Position numbers and translations under genes: made by a program. This document shows, piece by piece, positions 51,701 through 57,895 of a DNA stretch of 64,000 nucleotides. The stretch comes from Panorpa germanica (lineage: Eukaryota > Arthropoda > Insecta > Mecoptera > Panorpidae): contig OY783212.1 of the NCBI GenBank assembly GCA_963678705.1, forward strand, positions 4,588,001 through 4,652,000, read 5' to 3'. Numbering within the stretch: position 1 is the first letter of the stretch; every line of letters begins with the position of its first letter. Below the pieces are notes generated by a model that searched no databases, was not told the origin of the DNA, and saw only the letters and a program-made list of their open reading frames with translations.

Positions 51701-51966
51701 ATGTAGAGCTTTATATCCATTTGAAGGTAATGCACACATAACAATTGATTAATGTTATTTAATTCTCTTTAGCTCTTTGTAAATATCATATTTTTTTCAT
51801 AGCAACGAGCGAAGGGTCCATACCAATGGAAGAAGGCGAAGAATTGCAAGTAATGGAATTGGATCAAGGTGATGGTTGGACAAGAGTCAGACGGCTTGGA
51901 GGTCCCAATGGTTGGGAAGAAGGATTTGTGCCAACTAGTTATATAGAAAGTACATTATTTGCGTAA
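6753..51966 (+). CDS. Cip4: Cip4/Toca-family F-BAR protein, 590 aa (600 with microexon)
   Basis: Coding exons: 6753-6776, 42986-43101, 47695-47745, 47850-47994, 48073-48167, 48256-48607, 48711-48935, (optional 49924-49953), 50421-50616, 50725-50872, 51108-51215, 51578-51726 and 51803-51966. All have GT/AG borders and all phases join, giving 590 aa. The family (vertebrate FNBP1, TRIP10, FNBP1L) bends membrane with an F-BAR dimer, binds Cdc42-GTP through HR1 and recruits WASP/WAVE and dynamin through SH3 during endocytosis and actin remodelling. Residues 1-8 are MSWGTELW, the family signature start, encoded alone in exon 1. The F-BAR domain runs to about 265 and includes [20 protein letters not shown] and [12 protein letters not shown] just after it. 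A His/Pro-rich linker (HPHHPHH) is near 300. HR1 is about 349-430 (motif [10 protein letters not shown]). A Ser/Gly-rich linker follows to about 520. The SH3 domain is about 525-586 ([21 protein letters not shown]). The length is normal for the family. Stop is TAA at 51964-51966. Confidence 0.93.
6777..8002. other. Start of Cip4 intron 1, no gene
   Basis: A+T-rich intronic DNA between exon 1 and the first retrotransposon. No conserved frame or clear repeat was seen. Regulatory elements may exist but none is recognisable. Confidence 0.5.
8007..8754 (+). repeat. 5' LTR of Ty3/gypsy element
   Basis: It begins TGTTGTAAGTACGC and ends TTTACAACA. Matched block by block against 14973-15720, I found no difference and the lengths agree. 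As the upstream LTR it should carry the promoter. Confidence 0.95.
8756..8770 (+). other. Primer binding site of Ty3/gypsy element
   Basis: TGGTGTCAGGTGGGG starts one base after the 5' LTR. The initial TGGTGTCAG is the pattern complementary to the 3' end of tRNA-Leu. The tRNA identity is inferred, not checked against the host's tRNA set. Confidence 0.6.
9198..9430 (+). repeat. Tandem repeat in retrotransposon leader
   Basis: Two nearly identical copies of a unit with a 94 bp period (shared start CTATTAGTAGCATCCTTGTA) are followed by a third, shortened copy from about 9373. They lie between the primer site and gag, in a leader of about 980 bp. Such leader repeats may reflect reverse-transcription slippage. 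Function unknown. Confidence 0.85.
9486..9619 (+). other. Exon-like island in the retrotransposon leader
   Basis: The 134 bp segment is preceded by TATTTTTAG and followed by CCT|GTGAGT, a good acceptor/donor pair. It is open in one frame (part of a 74-codon frame, 9416-9640), is richer in G+C than its surroundings, and encodes a charged peptide with the runs [14 protein letters not shown] and [11 protein letters not shown], unlike gag or pol. It could be a captured host exon, a leader exon of the element or a chance frame. I do not recognise the protein. Confidence 0.35.
9738..14687 (+). CDS. Ty3/gypsy Gag-Pol polyprotein, 1649 aa, intact
   Basis: One uninterrupted frame from ATG at 9738 to TAA. 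The N-terminal third is Gag, with a DUF1759-like block (motif [11 protein letters not shown] at about residue 120) and a single CCHC zinc knuckle at 325-338. Protease has the active-site triplet DTG at 453-455. Reverse transcriptase carries YLDD at 858-861. RNase H begins near TTDAS (Asp 1008). Integrase shows the HHCC zinc motif (His 1308 and 1315, Cys 1345 and 1348) and a D,D35E core (Asp 1377, Asp 1438, Glu 1474), and ends in a GPY/F-type module (YVGPYKVT). Gag and Pol are fused without a frameshift, so Gag excess would need another mechanism. All key residues are present. The three short antisense frames inside are shadows. Confidence 0.96.
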   Translation: MAPNVHSLTLVENTINLINEFSKNLEVQSTSLTIVELKIKNLDKAWVKYSSIVEALLPTLKNEEASAIVSKSIEVESIYDDTLIYLLNYKQTFENDTHIVDDSKSIDSIKNLNLSPMQLTVFDGEYINWQSFMELFTNLIRNNSKLSSIEKMHYLKLNLSGEPLKLIKNYPLTNDNYEIVWNILCKRYDNKVALIETCLNNLINYNVIRLESEINIKKLLDEINESIRALTELGIYSNHSDFMLIHILKTKLDFNSSKEWENRNNSELPTLNEFTEFLERRWRNLERRRHIKVKTYPSVPNSNSKPVSSKQIPNKVETKTKNLFCNHCKKSGHTEKYCFIKKENLDTGNPIAQVNTCREATILSEPSTCCERSKHLISDGSQVSFTNKTQHNSNNELCFFYDFDEINTGNLQNNNDILSFDSKNKNVKAKQTVDTIQFKMVAAKAKTVSFLLDTGSQISLIKQNILNNNVRINNKSKILLKGISEGTPYTLGSLKTSIILDSNKSKQTLQVVSENFPIKHDGIIGLDILRKLNAVINLKMNSVQFSECGKVIELPLININNIVLPARTRKIIPMSGSTVGVCVARELLPEVFLANALIKPVKNIFYISIINSSIKNIILSNFKPNIIPIDQFSIYHFSKSSPNNRKELLLNNLNLSHVNSELVTELIEICDSFNDIFFLPGDKLSCTSALSHKIKINSSKPVNVKPYRLPHAQKEIVEKHIQELLVNNIIEESDSPYNAPLLVVPKKPDALGNKQFRVVVDFRKLNEQTTSDAYPLPLIHDILDQLSGAKFFSTLDLASGFHQVPMLPEDKEKTAFSANFKHYQFVRMPFGLKGAPPMFQRLMSHVLTGLQGIDCLIYLDDVVIFGKNISEHNQRLKNVFSKLREHNLKLQPSKCNFLHKDLIYLGHVINETGILPDPSKVEAIKNFPIPNSPKQIKTFLGMSGYYRRHIPHYAEIAKPLYNAANSNVKVLEWSDQCDESFKTLKNKLTISPVLQYPDFSKNFVVTTDASKYAIGAVLSQGTIKESHPIAYASRTLNKAQQNYTTTERELLAVVWAVAHFRPYLYGKFFSIVTDHQALTWLVSIKDPSSRLMRWRIKLEEYNYEVIYRPGSSIPHVDALSRVYSLQVETMDVTYENYLEIIKNKIIINNKVIEHDKSLYDAPTSFSLVDFVSKDFKNSIGNSPELINKFSSINAFLIQEKEVSEIAYVEIDTRFIICLIIKEFHFNLPNYKEIFLALVNLKNFCTLHKITNIAMNRFESELSKLDFAQLRTMIRHIFDKTNIIVHIYNDNILKISDPELINNVISEFHVNPTAGHLGVSKTIKRLKSHFKFPSMIRKVKNFIRQCVSCQKNKVCKLNKCPLTITSTSKHSFERLALDIVYLPKKDDNDKYKYLLTIQDDLTKFTEAIPIINQEANTVAKALVTNVICRYGVPNMILTDQGTNFMSKIFKDICKLLKIKQLKTTAFRPATNGALERVHRTLAEYLRNFCKKQDDWINWIPYAMFVYNTTPHTATGFTPFELIYGHKANLPSIFYKEPIEVNTYNNFIVELKHRLQVARELAINNLVKSKEKTKLYFDKRVNSLFTPEVNELVLLRNEQLPTKGQSKKLLPLYVGPYKVTKIISPVNTEILIGKKHTVVHNNRLKRFCTNE
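14688..14972 (+). other. 3' untranslated segment with two polypurine-like tracts
   Basis: Between the pol stop and the 3' LTR. Directly before the LTR is GGTTGAGGAG, a modest polypurine tract. About 110 bp earlier, GAAAGGGGG is followed by TGTTGTGATATGTACGAC, which resembles the LTR start (TGTTGTAAGTACG). The upstream tract is the better polypurine run, so it could be a secondary plus-strand primer site or a relic of an older LTR edge. Confidence 0.45.
14973..15720 (+). repeat. 3' LTR of Ty3/gypsy element
   Basis: Same 748 bp sequence as the 5' LTR. The following ATGA is the target duplication. Expected to supply the polyadenylation signal for the element. Confidence 0.95.
15725..17658. other. 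Intronic DNA, no gene
   Basis: A+T-rich stretch of Cip4 intron 1. A lone TGACGTCA (CRE/ATF palindrome) occurs at 16467-16474 and a TATATAA-like run near 17635. Neither has supporting context. No coding signal. Confidence 0.45.
17659..19258. mobile_element. Long-terminal-inverted-repeat element, degenerate, ~1.6 kb
   Basis: The outer ends are inverted copies. On the left, 17659-17835 begins with GTACCGTC and contains GTAGTATGGCGC. The right arm at about 19095-19258 contains GCGCCATACTGCACCACC on the plus strand. Arms of roughly 150-190 bp align with substitutions and small gaps. The interior has no transposase. A 102-codon frame (18856-19164) runs into the right arm and looks fortuitous. This is probably an old non-autonomous DNA transposon. 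The exact ends and target duplication are not resolved. Confidence 0.55.
19904..20252. mobile_element. Mariner-type MITE, 349 bp
   Basis: Imperfect terminal inverted repeats of about 21 bp: left CGGGGTGTGACTATTTTAAAC, right (reverse complement) starting CAAGGTGTGGTTATTTTTAA. A TA dinucleotide flanks each side (19902-19903 and 20253-20254), as for Tc1/mariner insertions. No transposase remains. A 60-codon frame inside is not recognisable. Confidence 0.65.
20255..23520. other. Intronic DNA, no gene
   Basis: About 3.3 kb of A+T-rich Cip4 intron. Frames of 60-108 codons (for example 22798-23124) show no family resemblance or codon pattern. The segment near 22660-22760 looks like worn repeat sequence but I cannot assign it. 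Confidence 0.45.
23521..23681. repeat. Inverted repeat, small MITE-like
   Basis: Arms 23521-23543 (TCATCTTTCAAACAACATC...) and 23659-23681 are reverse complements at 20 of 23 positions, with about 115 bp between them. This could be the ends of a short degenerate MITE. The outer boundaries are unclear. Confidence 0.45.
24179..24238. repeat. Perfect 18 bp hairpin, 24 nt loop
   Basis: The left arm TTTTTTGTTTTAGTTTTA (24179-24196) pairs exactly with 24221-24238. Loop 24197-24220. The A+T content makes a functional small RNA precursor unlikely. A very short foldback remnant is the simplest reading. Confidence 0.6.
24573..24870. mobile_element. MITE with ~31 bp terminal inverted repeats
   Basis: The left end contains GCACCCTAAATAGCACTGCT (24573-24604). 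The right end (24839-24870) is its near-exact inverse, containing AGCAGTGCTATTTAGGTTGC. Total about 300 bp, non-coding interior. Poly-T runs flank the left end, so the target duplication cannot be read. Confidence 0.6.
25030..25075. repeat. Transposon-end fragment (GGGACACCCTGTATA)
   Basis: ATTGGGACACCCTGTATA is a terminal sequence type seen on many insect DNA transposons (TACAGGGTGTCCC in reverse). I found no partner end nearby, so this is a solitary remnant. Confidence 0.35.
25835..26330. repeat. G+C-richer inverted-repeat cluster
   Basis: The inner pair 25835-25854 (GATACGGCACGCCGTATGCG) and 25918-25935 pairs at 16 of 18 positions. A further inverted pair joins CTGCCCTCACACTGGAACA (about 26040) with CTGTTCCAATGTGGGAGACG (about 26307). 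The segment stands out by CpG content within the A+T-rich intron. Probably a compound non-autonomous DNA element. The 99-codon frame inside (25907-26206) is not recognised. Confidence 0.5.
26335..28488. other. Intronic DNA, no gene
   Basis: No supported gene. A CATAAATTACGTCACA motif near 26392 resembles repeat edges seen in insects, without a partner. A 63-codon frame at 27367-27558 is unassigned. Confidence 0.4.
28489..28696 (+). mobile_element. MITE copy A (empty-site relative of the 41.8 kb copy)
   Basis: About 208 bp. Its reverse complement matches 41814-42620 with the mariner removed. Shared blocks include AGTTGTGGGGTATAAACTGC and ATTATCGTATTATAGATTTA. Ends carry related inverted repeats (ACTCATACTTAAAAC on the left, CTTTTAAGTATAAGTCCGGC on the right). 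Non-coding. Confidence 0.75.
28838..29070 (+). repeat. Polypyrimidine-rich tract
   Basis: Over 200 bases strongly biased to C and T (for example CTCTCCTCCTGCCTTCC). On the opposite strand it is polypurine. It explains the 161-codon Ser/Leu/Phe-rich frame here, which is not a gene. Confidence 0.7.
29984..30230. other. G+C-richer island with two hairpins
   Basis: Roughly half G+C inside an intron that is mostly A+T. It holds a perfect 9 bp stem with a 4-base loop (TCTTTTGAC GCGG GTCAAAAGA, 30081-30102) and a 19 bp inverted pair (30115-30133 with 30177-30195, 16 of 19 paired). A 79-codon plus-strand frame crosses it. It could be an intronic regulatory element or a transposon fragment. Confidence 0.4.
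30240..34489. other. Intronic DNA, no gene
   Basis: About 4.2 kb of A+T-rich Cip4 intron without a supported gene or a repeat with readable ends on either strand. Confidence 0.45.
34490..34625 (+). repeat. Dispersed repeat, copy 1 of an inverted pair
   Basis: The core (TTTTCACTCATAAGTTGACG, ending TGCGACTTCAACATGCGA) matches the reverse complement of 35150-35240. One copy lies outside and the other inside the neighbouring hAT MITE, so they are separate insertions of one family rather than two ends of one element. Confidence 0.6.
34845..35480. mobile_element. hAT-type MITE, 636 bp, perfect 8 bp TSD
   Basis: Ends are CAGAGATGTGC (34845) and GCACATCTTTG (to 35480). Inner terminal repeats share the run AAAATGCAAATAC. 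An exact 8 bp duplication GAATCAGA lies at 34837-34844 and 35481-35488. CAGAG-type ends with an 8 bp duplication are the hAT pattern. No transposase. A second repeat (35150-35240) sits inside. Confidence 0.8.
35150..35240 (-). repeat. Dispersed repeat, copy 2, inside hAT MITE
   Basis: Inverse of 34490-34625 with the central run CAACTTATGAATGAAAATAT. It lacks about 26 bp present in copy 1. Its position inside the MITE implies it inserted after, or travelled with, that element. Confidence 0.6.
35489..37122. other. Intronic DNA, no gene
   Basis: No supported gene. A purine-rich GAGAGAGTGAGAGGGACATA run near 36676 is a simple-sequence patch. Confidence 0.45.
37128..37436 (+). repeat. 5' LTR of BEL/Pao element
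   Basis: Begins TGTTCAGTACAAAATTAG and ends TTTCGTACA. It contains a 63-codon frame repeated exactly in the other LTR, which is a consequence of LTR identity and not evidence of a gene. Confidence 0.93.
37445..37456 (+). other. Candidate primer binding site of BEL/Pao element
   Basis: TGGTCCTTCGAG begins eight bases after the 5' LTR. Motifs of this kind are usual at primer sites of insect BEL/Pao elements. The tRNA is not identified here. Confidence 0.45.
37585..37680 (+). repeat. Short tandem duplication in BEL leader
   Basis: GGATATTTTACAATTACATT occurs twice about 50 bp apart, with AGCCTTACAAGCGAAGC between. Lies between the primer site and gag. Confidence 0.6.
38104..39786 (+). CDS. BEL/Pao Gag fused to Pol remnants, 560 aa
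   Basis: The ATG at 38104 opens a frame through the whole interior. Residues 1 to about 285 are a BEL-type Gag with the DUF1759 block (motif [19 protein letters not shown] near 115). After about residue 300 the zinc knuckles, protease and most of reverse transcriptase are missing. A short piece near 380-420 ([20 protein letters not shown]) resembles the region after the BEL reverse transcriptase core. A piece near 455-480 ([19 protein letters not shown]) resembles the following RNase H-proximal region. The C-terminal 60 residues are hydrophobic and unassigned. The frame stays open across at least two deletion junctions, which is unexpected for a decaying element. It could be recent or maintained. 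Confidence 0.8.
   Translation: MEGLKRLRSARTAAKSAISRMDNYVSDPRALDSATVDVLQVKKEKMMTTFQSYELTQYSILEIDDQDEEDIEEVEEKYFNIIAKLNASINKLKEVNRPELVPLKLPAVEIPTFDGKDITRFKPFYELFQAVVHNNASLSDVQRLFYLRKYLVDEALSIIINLPLVNSSYKEAIDLLLARYENKARLIFYHINIILDIPNMQKGTAVDIRAFLCQVKQQLQALKNLDEPVDKWDMILISALSRKLDIVTNRTFHMERNLEELPTMAEFISFLERRAIAIEYSLDYKNMSHDNNNKGNVVPRKLYNKNKYSHNNIVCNLAICEYTNLENVMKQSWTTEKVPEESDKFSEDYLKAEHKFQNSVALKNNLTVDLPLLSLVNKIELEDSFSVAPQRFNVLEKRFRHNPSLLEVYKTLLNRSTSIMTLGLKHNIIFINIKIKTNLICYKSSVAPSSKVLTIPQLEIISAVLLVRIKQATNKIFDSNTILPSDINCNVYNIDVKQTSVLLELLKDNCFNNIVTIELMIVVYIMQLIMYATLIIMVSVIFRIVINLFYIIFTKLCRLP
39787..39941 (+). repeat. Pre-LTR segment with ~55 bp tandem duplication
   Basis: Two imperfect copies of a unit starting TTAAGAAGTT and ending TTTATAATA lie between the stop codon and the 3' LTR. 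No clear polypurine tract is seen before the LTR. Confidence 0.55.
39942..40250 (+). repeat. 3' LTR of BEL/Pao element
   Basis: Identical to 37128-37436 by direct comparison, and followed by the ATAGC duplication. Confidence 0.93.
40256..41813. other. Intronic DNA, no gene
   Basis: A+T-rich, no coding signal and no repeat with readable ends. Confidence 0.45.
41923..42509 (+). mobile_element. Mariner deletion derivative, 587 bp
   Basis: Terminal inverted repeats of more than 100 bp start CGAGGCGTGTTTTTTAAGTA on the left and end TTAAAAAACACGCCTCG on the right. TA flanks both ends (41921-41922, 42510-42511). The interior keeps only the two ends of a transposase gene. Confidence 0.9.
42086..42410 (+). 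pseudogene. Mariner transposase, internally deleted and frameshifted
   Basis: From ATG 42086 the N-terminal helix-turn-helix region is readable ([20 protein letters not shown], then [17 protein letters not shown]), open to 42337. The far C-terminus is readable in another frame to TAG at 42408-42410 (motifs [20 protein letters not shown]). The catalytic D,D-D core between them is absent, so no active enzyme can be made. Confidence 0.88.
43102..47694. other. Cip4 intron 2, no gene
   Basis: 4.6 kb between exon 2 and exon 3. Frames of 60-63 codons (for example 45083-45274 minus) show no family resemblance. Some segments near 43560-44160 and 45180-45300 look like worn transposon fragments but have no readable ends. 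Confidence 0.5.
49924..49953 (+). CDS. Candidate 30 bp in-frame microexon of Cip4
   Basis: It lies in the intron between exons 48711-48935 and 50421-50616, both phase 0. It has an acceptor GCTGACAG and a donor GTCAAG|GTATGCC, and adds ten residues ([10 protein letters not shown]) without a stop or frame change. The site is in the linker between F-BAR and HR1, where vertebrate paralogues are alternatively spliced. Supported by splice signals and phase only. Confidence 0.4.
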
Positions 51967-52600
51967 CGGAACGCAGGAAATTGTGATAATAAAACCTTTC
52001 AATGAAGTGCGTTCGGTAGGTATACGTATAATAGAGTATAATAAGAGATTACACTAACTAGCCGTTCACGATCACAACACTTTTGTAACTTATTAAAAAT
52101 ACGACTGTCGCTGCAGTGTGAATGCGTCTATTTTTTTTTTAACAAGACACATCTGATTGCCACAGTTTTGAAATCTGTGATTGAGTGAGTGGCAGTATGC
52201 GAAATTTCTAAATCTAATGGAGAAACGGTTGTAATAACATCTGATAAAAAATTATATATTTATTACCACGCAAAACTACTTTTTATAACATTACGTAAAT
52301 AAATTTGCAATATATTTTAAATTATTTATATAAATGTGAGTCGCCGGGCCATGTGAAGTACTTTAAATTTTTCTAATCAAAAATACAAACTTAAAGTACG
52401 CTTATGTTATTAATGCAATTGTAGCTAGACTTCATTTTTAGAATTTCTATATATAGAAATTTAGGACAATTTTATTATAATTGTAACGTTATAACTAAAT
52501 GGAATTATGAAGTTGTGTTTTGAGATATTTTTAACAAGAAGAAAAGTAGTGCTGAACAATATAAAAGTGCGTTGTGTCAAAAATAAAGTATTTTTAGTTT
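51967..52600 (+). other. Cip4 3' untranslated region with poly(A) signal
   Basis: Follows the TAA. The first good AATAAA is at 52582-52587, so the transcript probably ends near 52600. Further A+T-rich sequence offers later signals, and alternative ends are possible. Confidence 0.5.
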
Positions 52601-55037
52601 TATTAATTTTCTTTAATCTTGTAAATACAAATTTAGTATTTTTTTAATGCGTCGATTATATTAATTATTATGCCTTTATGTATATATTAACCTAATGAAT
52701 GTGAATGTGTCAATTTTTAAAAATATGTTTTATTTTTATTAGCTCAAATTTTAATCAATATTTATGTTTTTGTTTATATGTGTCAAATGCGGGTGATCAT
52801 CAGTGATTCTTCCATATAAATTATTTTTCATTATTTTTAGAAAACAAAATTTATTTTGGTTTATAATGATTTAAGGATTCCAGTAAACCAGAAGAATAAA
52901 TGGAACTAGAATTTTTAAGCTATTTCTTGGAATTCATTATAAACATTGAAATTCTATTTGTTAAATATGAATATGGTTTACTGAGACAGTTCTAAGTTTT
53001 ATTAAATTAAATTTTTAGTTCAAATGAAATCGCAATGTAATTTAAATATGTCAATATTTATATATTCATTTAAATAAATATATAAATACATTCCATAATA
53101 TTAAAAAAGTGATGTATATATTTGATATATATATACAATTTAAAAAATATATATTTTTTATCTTTTGTACTTCATTTGAATTATACAGAGTAATATTTAT
53201 TATTTTTATACGTATTTGTTAATAAGTTTATTTATTCATTTATATGGAAAAATCAGTTCTATATAAAAATATATTTGCTAATCAATGTTTGTATGTAATA
53301 ACTCCATGACTGAATGATAAACATTTTAATATTATATTATGTAATTGATATTATACAATTATTAATATTGCCCAGCAATCCTTATAAAGAAAAATATTAA
53401 ATACCATCTTGTTATCTCGAATCTTAAATTTATAACCTCAACAAAGATTCAACATACAAATGAAAAACAAAACTGACATGCAGAGTATTAAATCTGATAT
53501 GCACGATGTATTATACAGTAATTATTCATAGTTAAATATTCGTAATTTACAATTGTCATCGCTCAATATTCATAAATTTAAATATACAATTATTAAAAGA
53601 AATCGTAATCGAGTAAGATATTTATCTAATCTTATGTCTACCACAACTAGCTTTAAGTTATTGCTTAAATTGTATAGTTAGTACCAAACTGGAAAACAAC
53701 TGTTTCTATTATTTTTTAGGGGTTATAATTTTAGGATAACAATGTAATAATTAACCAGAAAAAATAAGATGAAAATAAAATTGACAACAAATTATATATA
53801 TATTTTTTTTATTTATTACAATATCATTCATATAAAAGCTAATGCTGTAAATTTTGTTTTCGATAAGTGCATTGGTTATTCATTATTTATAAATCAGTCT
53901 GCTTGCTTTACATTTCACAATAAGCGGTGTTCTCAACAAGCTGTTACAAATTATATATGTGTTACATTGTTATTATCTACAAAGTTGAGTGACTGAGGAA
54001 ATATACAAATAATAGTACTTCTGTTTAAAAATAAGTCATCAAATACATTTTTGAATCATTAATGAAATTGATTTTAGTTAGATTCTGTTTATATGGAATG
54101 TATAAGGCAATATAAACATTATTTTTTTCTTGTTACAGGTATTATATAAATTTTAATCACAGTATTGTTTTTATACAAAATTTTAAATATTAATAATATG
54201 ATAAGAAACACAGTTGAGTGTCTTATTAGAATATTTCACATAGTATTAGGAATAAGTTATATGCAACCAATTTCACAGGAAATTGACTGTTAGTAAATGT
54301 GATTATTTTTTCAATCCTAATAAGACATACACCGTCATTAGCCTACAACATTTATCCATTTCTTTAATCTAACCCTAATTAAATTCAAATGTGTTAACCG
54401 TAATGATATTTTTTATATAGATACACTTAAAAATAAAATTTCCTTTAAGATATATTAATAAAGCATTACTTACAACAATAAAACAGGAAAAGCAATACAT
54501 GCATTAAAATACGCATCATTTTTTTAGTATTTAGCATTGCAACTACAAAGAAAGAAAGTTTTAACTACTATTACACGTAACAAATTATTTATAAATTTAC
54601 TGGTAACTTTATGTAAATGTATATTCAAGGTACCATTTGATATATTTAGTTATAGGCAGCACAATTTTATATATTAATAATACATTTGATTCTCTTAAAA
54701 CATTTTACTATATAAGCGAAACATTTTGCACTTCAAACTGAAAGTTAAATATCTAAAAAAAATTATTTGATAATATCGCAAAGTTTGACAAACAATAAAT
54801 TATTACATCCTAAATTAAAAAAATAGTCCTTTGTATATGAAACAATAATATGTAGTCTATTTGTTAAAAAAATAAGTTAAATTAAAATACAACCTCGCAT
54901 CAAATACTGTGCTTTACAATTACAACCAATATTATTGAATTACAGAAGAAGTTAATGATAGAATATTGACTTCATCCGTTATAATTGCGATCCATTTAGT
55001 AGCATTACTGAAATTATTCTATAGTACAAACATTTGA
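52601..55037. other. Intergenic between convergent Cip4 and Rab9
   Basis: A+T-rich, no gene. It contains TA-rich simple sequence near 53110-53160 and a weak inverted pair (CAGTAAACCA near 52880, TGGTTTACTG near 52974). The Rab9 3' UTR should occupy part of the right side. Confidence 0.5.
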
Positions 55038-56255
55038 TTATTGATCGGAATCAGTTCCTGAGCAACAACCGCTTTGGGGTTGAGACTCTGCAGCTCCACG
55101 AGATCTTAAATCTACGGTAGTAGGATCCGCTCTTGTTTCGCATTCCGCTTTTCGCTCCAATGTTACCCATTCTTGAACAGCCATGGTAAATGCTTCTTCA
55201 ACATTTTGTGATGTTCTAGCTGATGTTTCAATACAACACTTAATATTATGATTATTGCACCAATCTGTAGCTTCTTCAGACGATATTTGACGAGTTTTTG
55301 GAAGGACATCTGACTGTATACAAGAATTAGAAAAGGAAAATTTCTACTTATTTATTAGAAACACAATTTATTTACCTTATTTCCTACAACAATAAATGGA
55401 AAATTATTAGGTGAAACATCGGCATATCTTAAAAATTCTTCGCGCCAATCTTGTAGGCCTTTGAAACTATCACGATCATCAACAGCATAAGCCAATAAAC
55501 AGACATCTGATCCACGATAAAATGGTGTACGAAGTGCTCGAAATCGTTCTTGTCCTGCTGTGTCCCATATCTAAAATAATTTGTGAAATGTCAATAAATA
55601 AAACAAGCATTAAAAATTCGAATGTCGTATTAAATCTTCAAGGAATGTTGCTTATTAGTACTAAATAATAAAAGTCTATATTTAACAGTGAGATCAGGGA
55701 ACAACAATGAAGATGGAAAAAGTGAATGTATATAAACAAAAATTATTCTAAATATGGCATTAACTTTATTATTGATAGGTTTTTGGAATCTGTTGATGTG
55801 AGGTCATGAAATATCTGTTTAAGTTTAGAGACGTGAGTAATACAAATCTGTAAATGACCTTTATTGTGTTAAACTAACGATAAGTCATATAACAGTGATT
55901 TTTTGTGCAGATAAATATATATCATCTGATTATAATTGGTACTATTAGCGATTAAATAATTATATAATAGGATATTAAAAAATGATATTATGCCTTCTTA
56001 ACCTAAAAACAATTAATTTAAAAGATAATCACGTAGCCATTTATAATGTTGAAACAAAAATATTATTATTACCTGTAAGGTATATGTTTCACCATCAACT
56101 TTAATATCTTTATTCATAAATTCAACACCTATTGTATGAAAACTGTTTTCATCAAAGTGATTAGAAACAAAACGATTCATTAAGCAGCTTTTACCAACAC
56201 CTCCATCCCCTAAAATCACTACTTTTAATAACGTATTTTTATTATGTTGCTGCAT
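55038..56255 (-). CDS. Rab9: Rab9 small GTPase, three exons, 217 aa
   Basis: Exons on the minus strand are 56073-56255, 55376-55570 and 55038-55313, all phase 0 with GT/AG borders. Rab9 recycles mannose-6-phosphate receptors from late endosomes to the trans-Golgi. Motifs: P-loop GDGGVGKS at 16-23, switch I FHTIGVEF at 39-46, WDTAGQE at 63-69, GNK|SD at 124-128 split across the second intron, ETSA at 155-158. The effector region FDENSFHTIGVEF and the block RALRTPFYRGSD identify Rab9 over other Rabs. The start MQQHNK was chosen over an in-frame ATG 12 codons upstream because it gives the usual spacing to the P-loop. The C-terminus ends CCSGTDSDQ: the prenylation cysteines are followed by seven residues instead of being terminal. 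Confidence 0.93.
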
Positions 56256-57289
56256 GATGAAAATATTACACAATACTTTTATTATAAACACATTATTTAT
56301 TATCTAATTCTTATGCTACTATCAACTTCTGTCTTACGACTGTAATATTTAATGTCATTTTGACAGCTGCGCCTTAGGTATTGCATTCTGCTTTGTAGTC
56401 TTTTCAACCAATTAAAGTCAACAGCAGTGGCGTAGTAATCGCTTGTGAACAACTAGTAGCAGTGACAGTGGAATCGGTGGGATCACTACATTTCACTCTT
56501 ATAATAACTTTTTTAAAAAATCTGTTATTTTCGAATTGATTCAAAGAGTGAATGTTTCTTACAAACACAAAAAGTTTAGTTCGCAAAATATATTTCTACG
56601 CTACTTGTGTCTACACATACACATTGTTGATAATGAATTCATTACGACATTAATGATAATAGTAAAATCAGGCATACTTATATATTATAATTAACTTTTA
56701 TAGTCACTAGATTTGAATTCTGCTAAGTCACTTGAGACCATGTACGATAGCGATACTGAGTACTATACCATAATACTTATATTTCAGTTAATATATATTA
56801 AAGTAAATCAAAAACATAGCACTTACGTAAATGCTACATAATTGTGTGTTTTTTTTCGTTTGAGGAAATGAATCTGTATTTGGCTCTCTAGTTTTTTTAT
56901 ATCTTTGTTGTCGGAAACAAAAACCTTTCCTTAAGTCCTAAATTTCATGTGCTAAAATTAGGAGAGCCTCAGAGGATGAGATTGGCAAACATATAATTTA
57001 TCTCCGGGAACTCCCTCAACTACAAATACAAAATTCCTATGTGTGTGTGTATTGGATATTTATGTCTGCCAGCCCACATGTTTGTTTATAGCATTGCAAT
57101 TATAAAGCTGAGTATTCACGAAACGCACATAGTGTTACTGTATTATTGATGGATTCACCAAACATTTATCAGTGTCCCTTTAGAAATTGGTACGTCAAAT
57201 AGATAGTTCTTTATGATATCACCTTATGAATTATTGGCAGGACCCATAGTTGCTATTGATGTGATGACCTTCTCGAAAATCCCGGATGT
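56256..57289. other. Rab9 upstream region, no gene
   Basis: Rab9 promoter and 5' UTR should lie here. A 60-codon minus frame (56404-56586) has no family resemblance. A (GT)n patch near 57042 is simple repeat. Confidence 0.45.
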
Positions 57290-57490
57290 ACATATTCTAT
57301 TCTTGATACCACTTTATGGGGATACATTACCCCTGGTTTAATGGCAATAAACAAAACGGTTTTGCAATGTATTCCTTGTATAAATGGTTCATGGAGATAC
57401 ACTACGTCTGATAAAATGGCAACATACAGAACACATAGCATGTATTTGTATACTGAATTATGTGGATACACTACGCCTGATTGAATAGCA
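57290..57490. repeat. Three diverged ~73 bp tandem repeats
   Basis: ATGGGGATACATTACCCC, ATGGAGATACACTACGTC and ATGTGGATACACTACGCC recur at intervals of about 72-76 bp, each followed by a similar AATGGCAA or AATAGCAA block. This creates the 72-codon minus-strand frame. Function unknown. Confidence 0.65.
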
Positions 57491-57895
57491 ACAAAGCAAA
57501 CTTAAAATAAATTGTTAAATCGTACTGTATCTATTTAGTAAAGTTATTTTTTGGTGAATACGCTGCTTTATGGGCTGATTCATAAATGCGACAACAGGAA
57601 ATTATAAACCGCAGATATGCTGCATTGGGTTATCTATAGACTTATAAAAAAAGGGGATTTTAATTATTTACATGAACGTATTAATCACCTGGTTAATGAT
57701 AATGTGAACTGATGTTAACATATGGGTAAATAATTTTATCTAATTTTTAGCAGATAACAATGCATGCTGATGTATTTCTTAATTTACACAAGATCCTGTA
57801 ACAGATAAATAAAATTGATTTTTCAATTCTGACGTAGTTTTTTATTATGATTTCACTTATGGTTCACAAGATATTAGCATATTAGAGTCAAGGCA

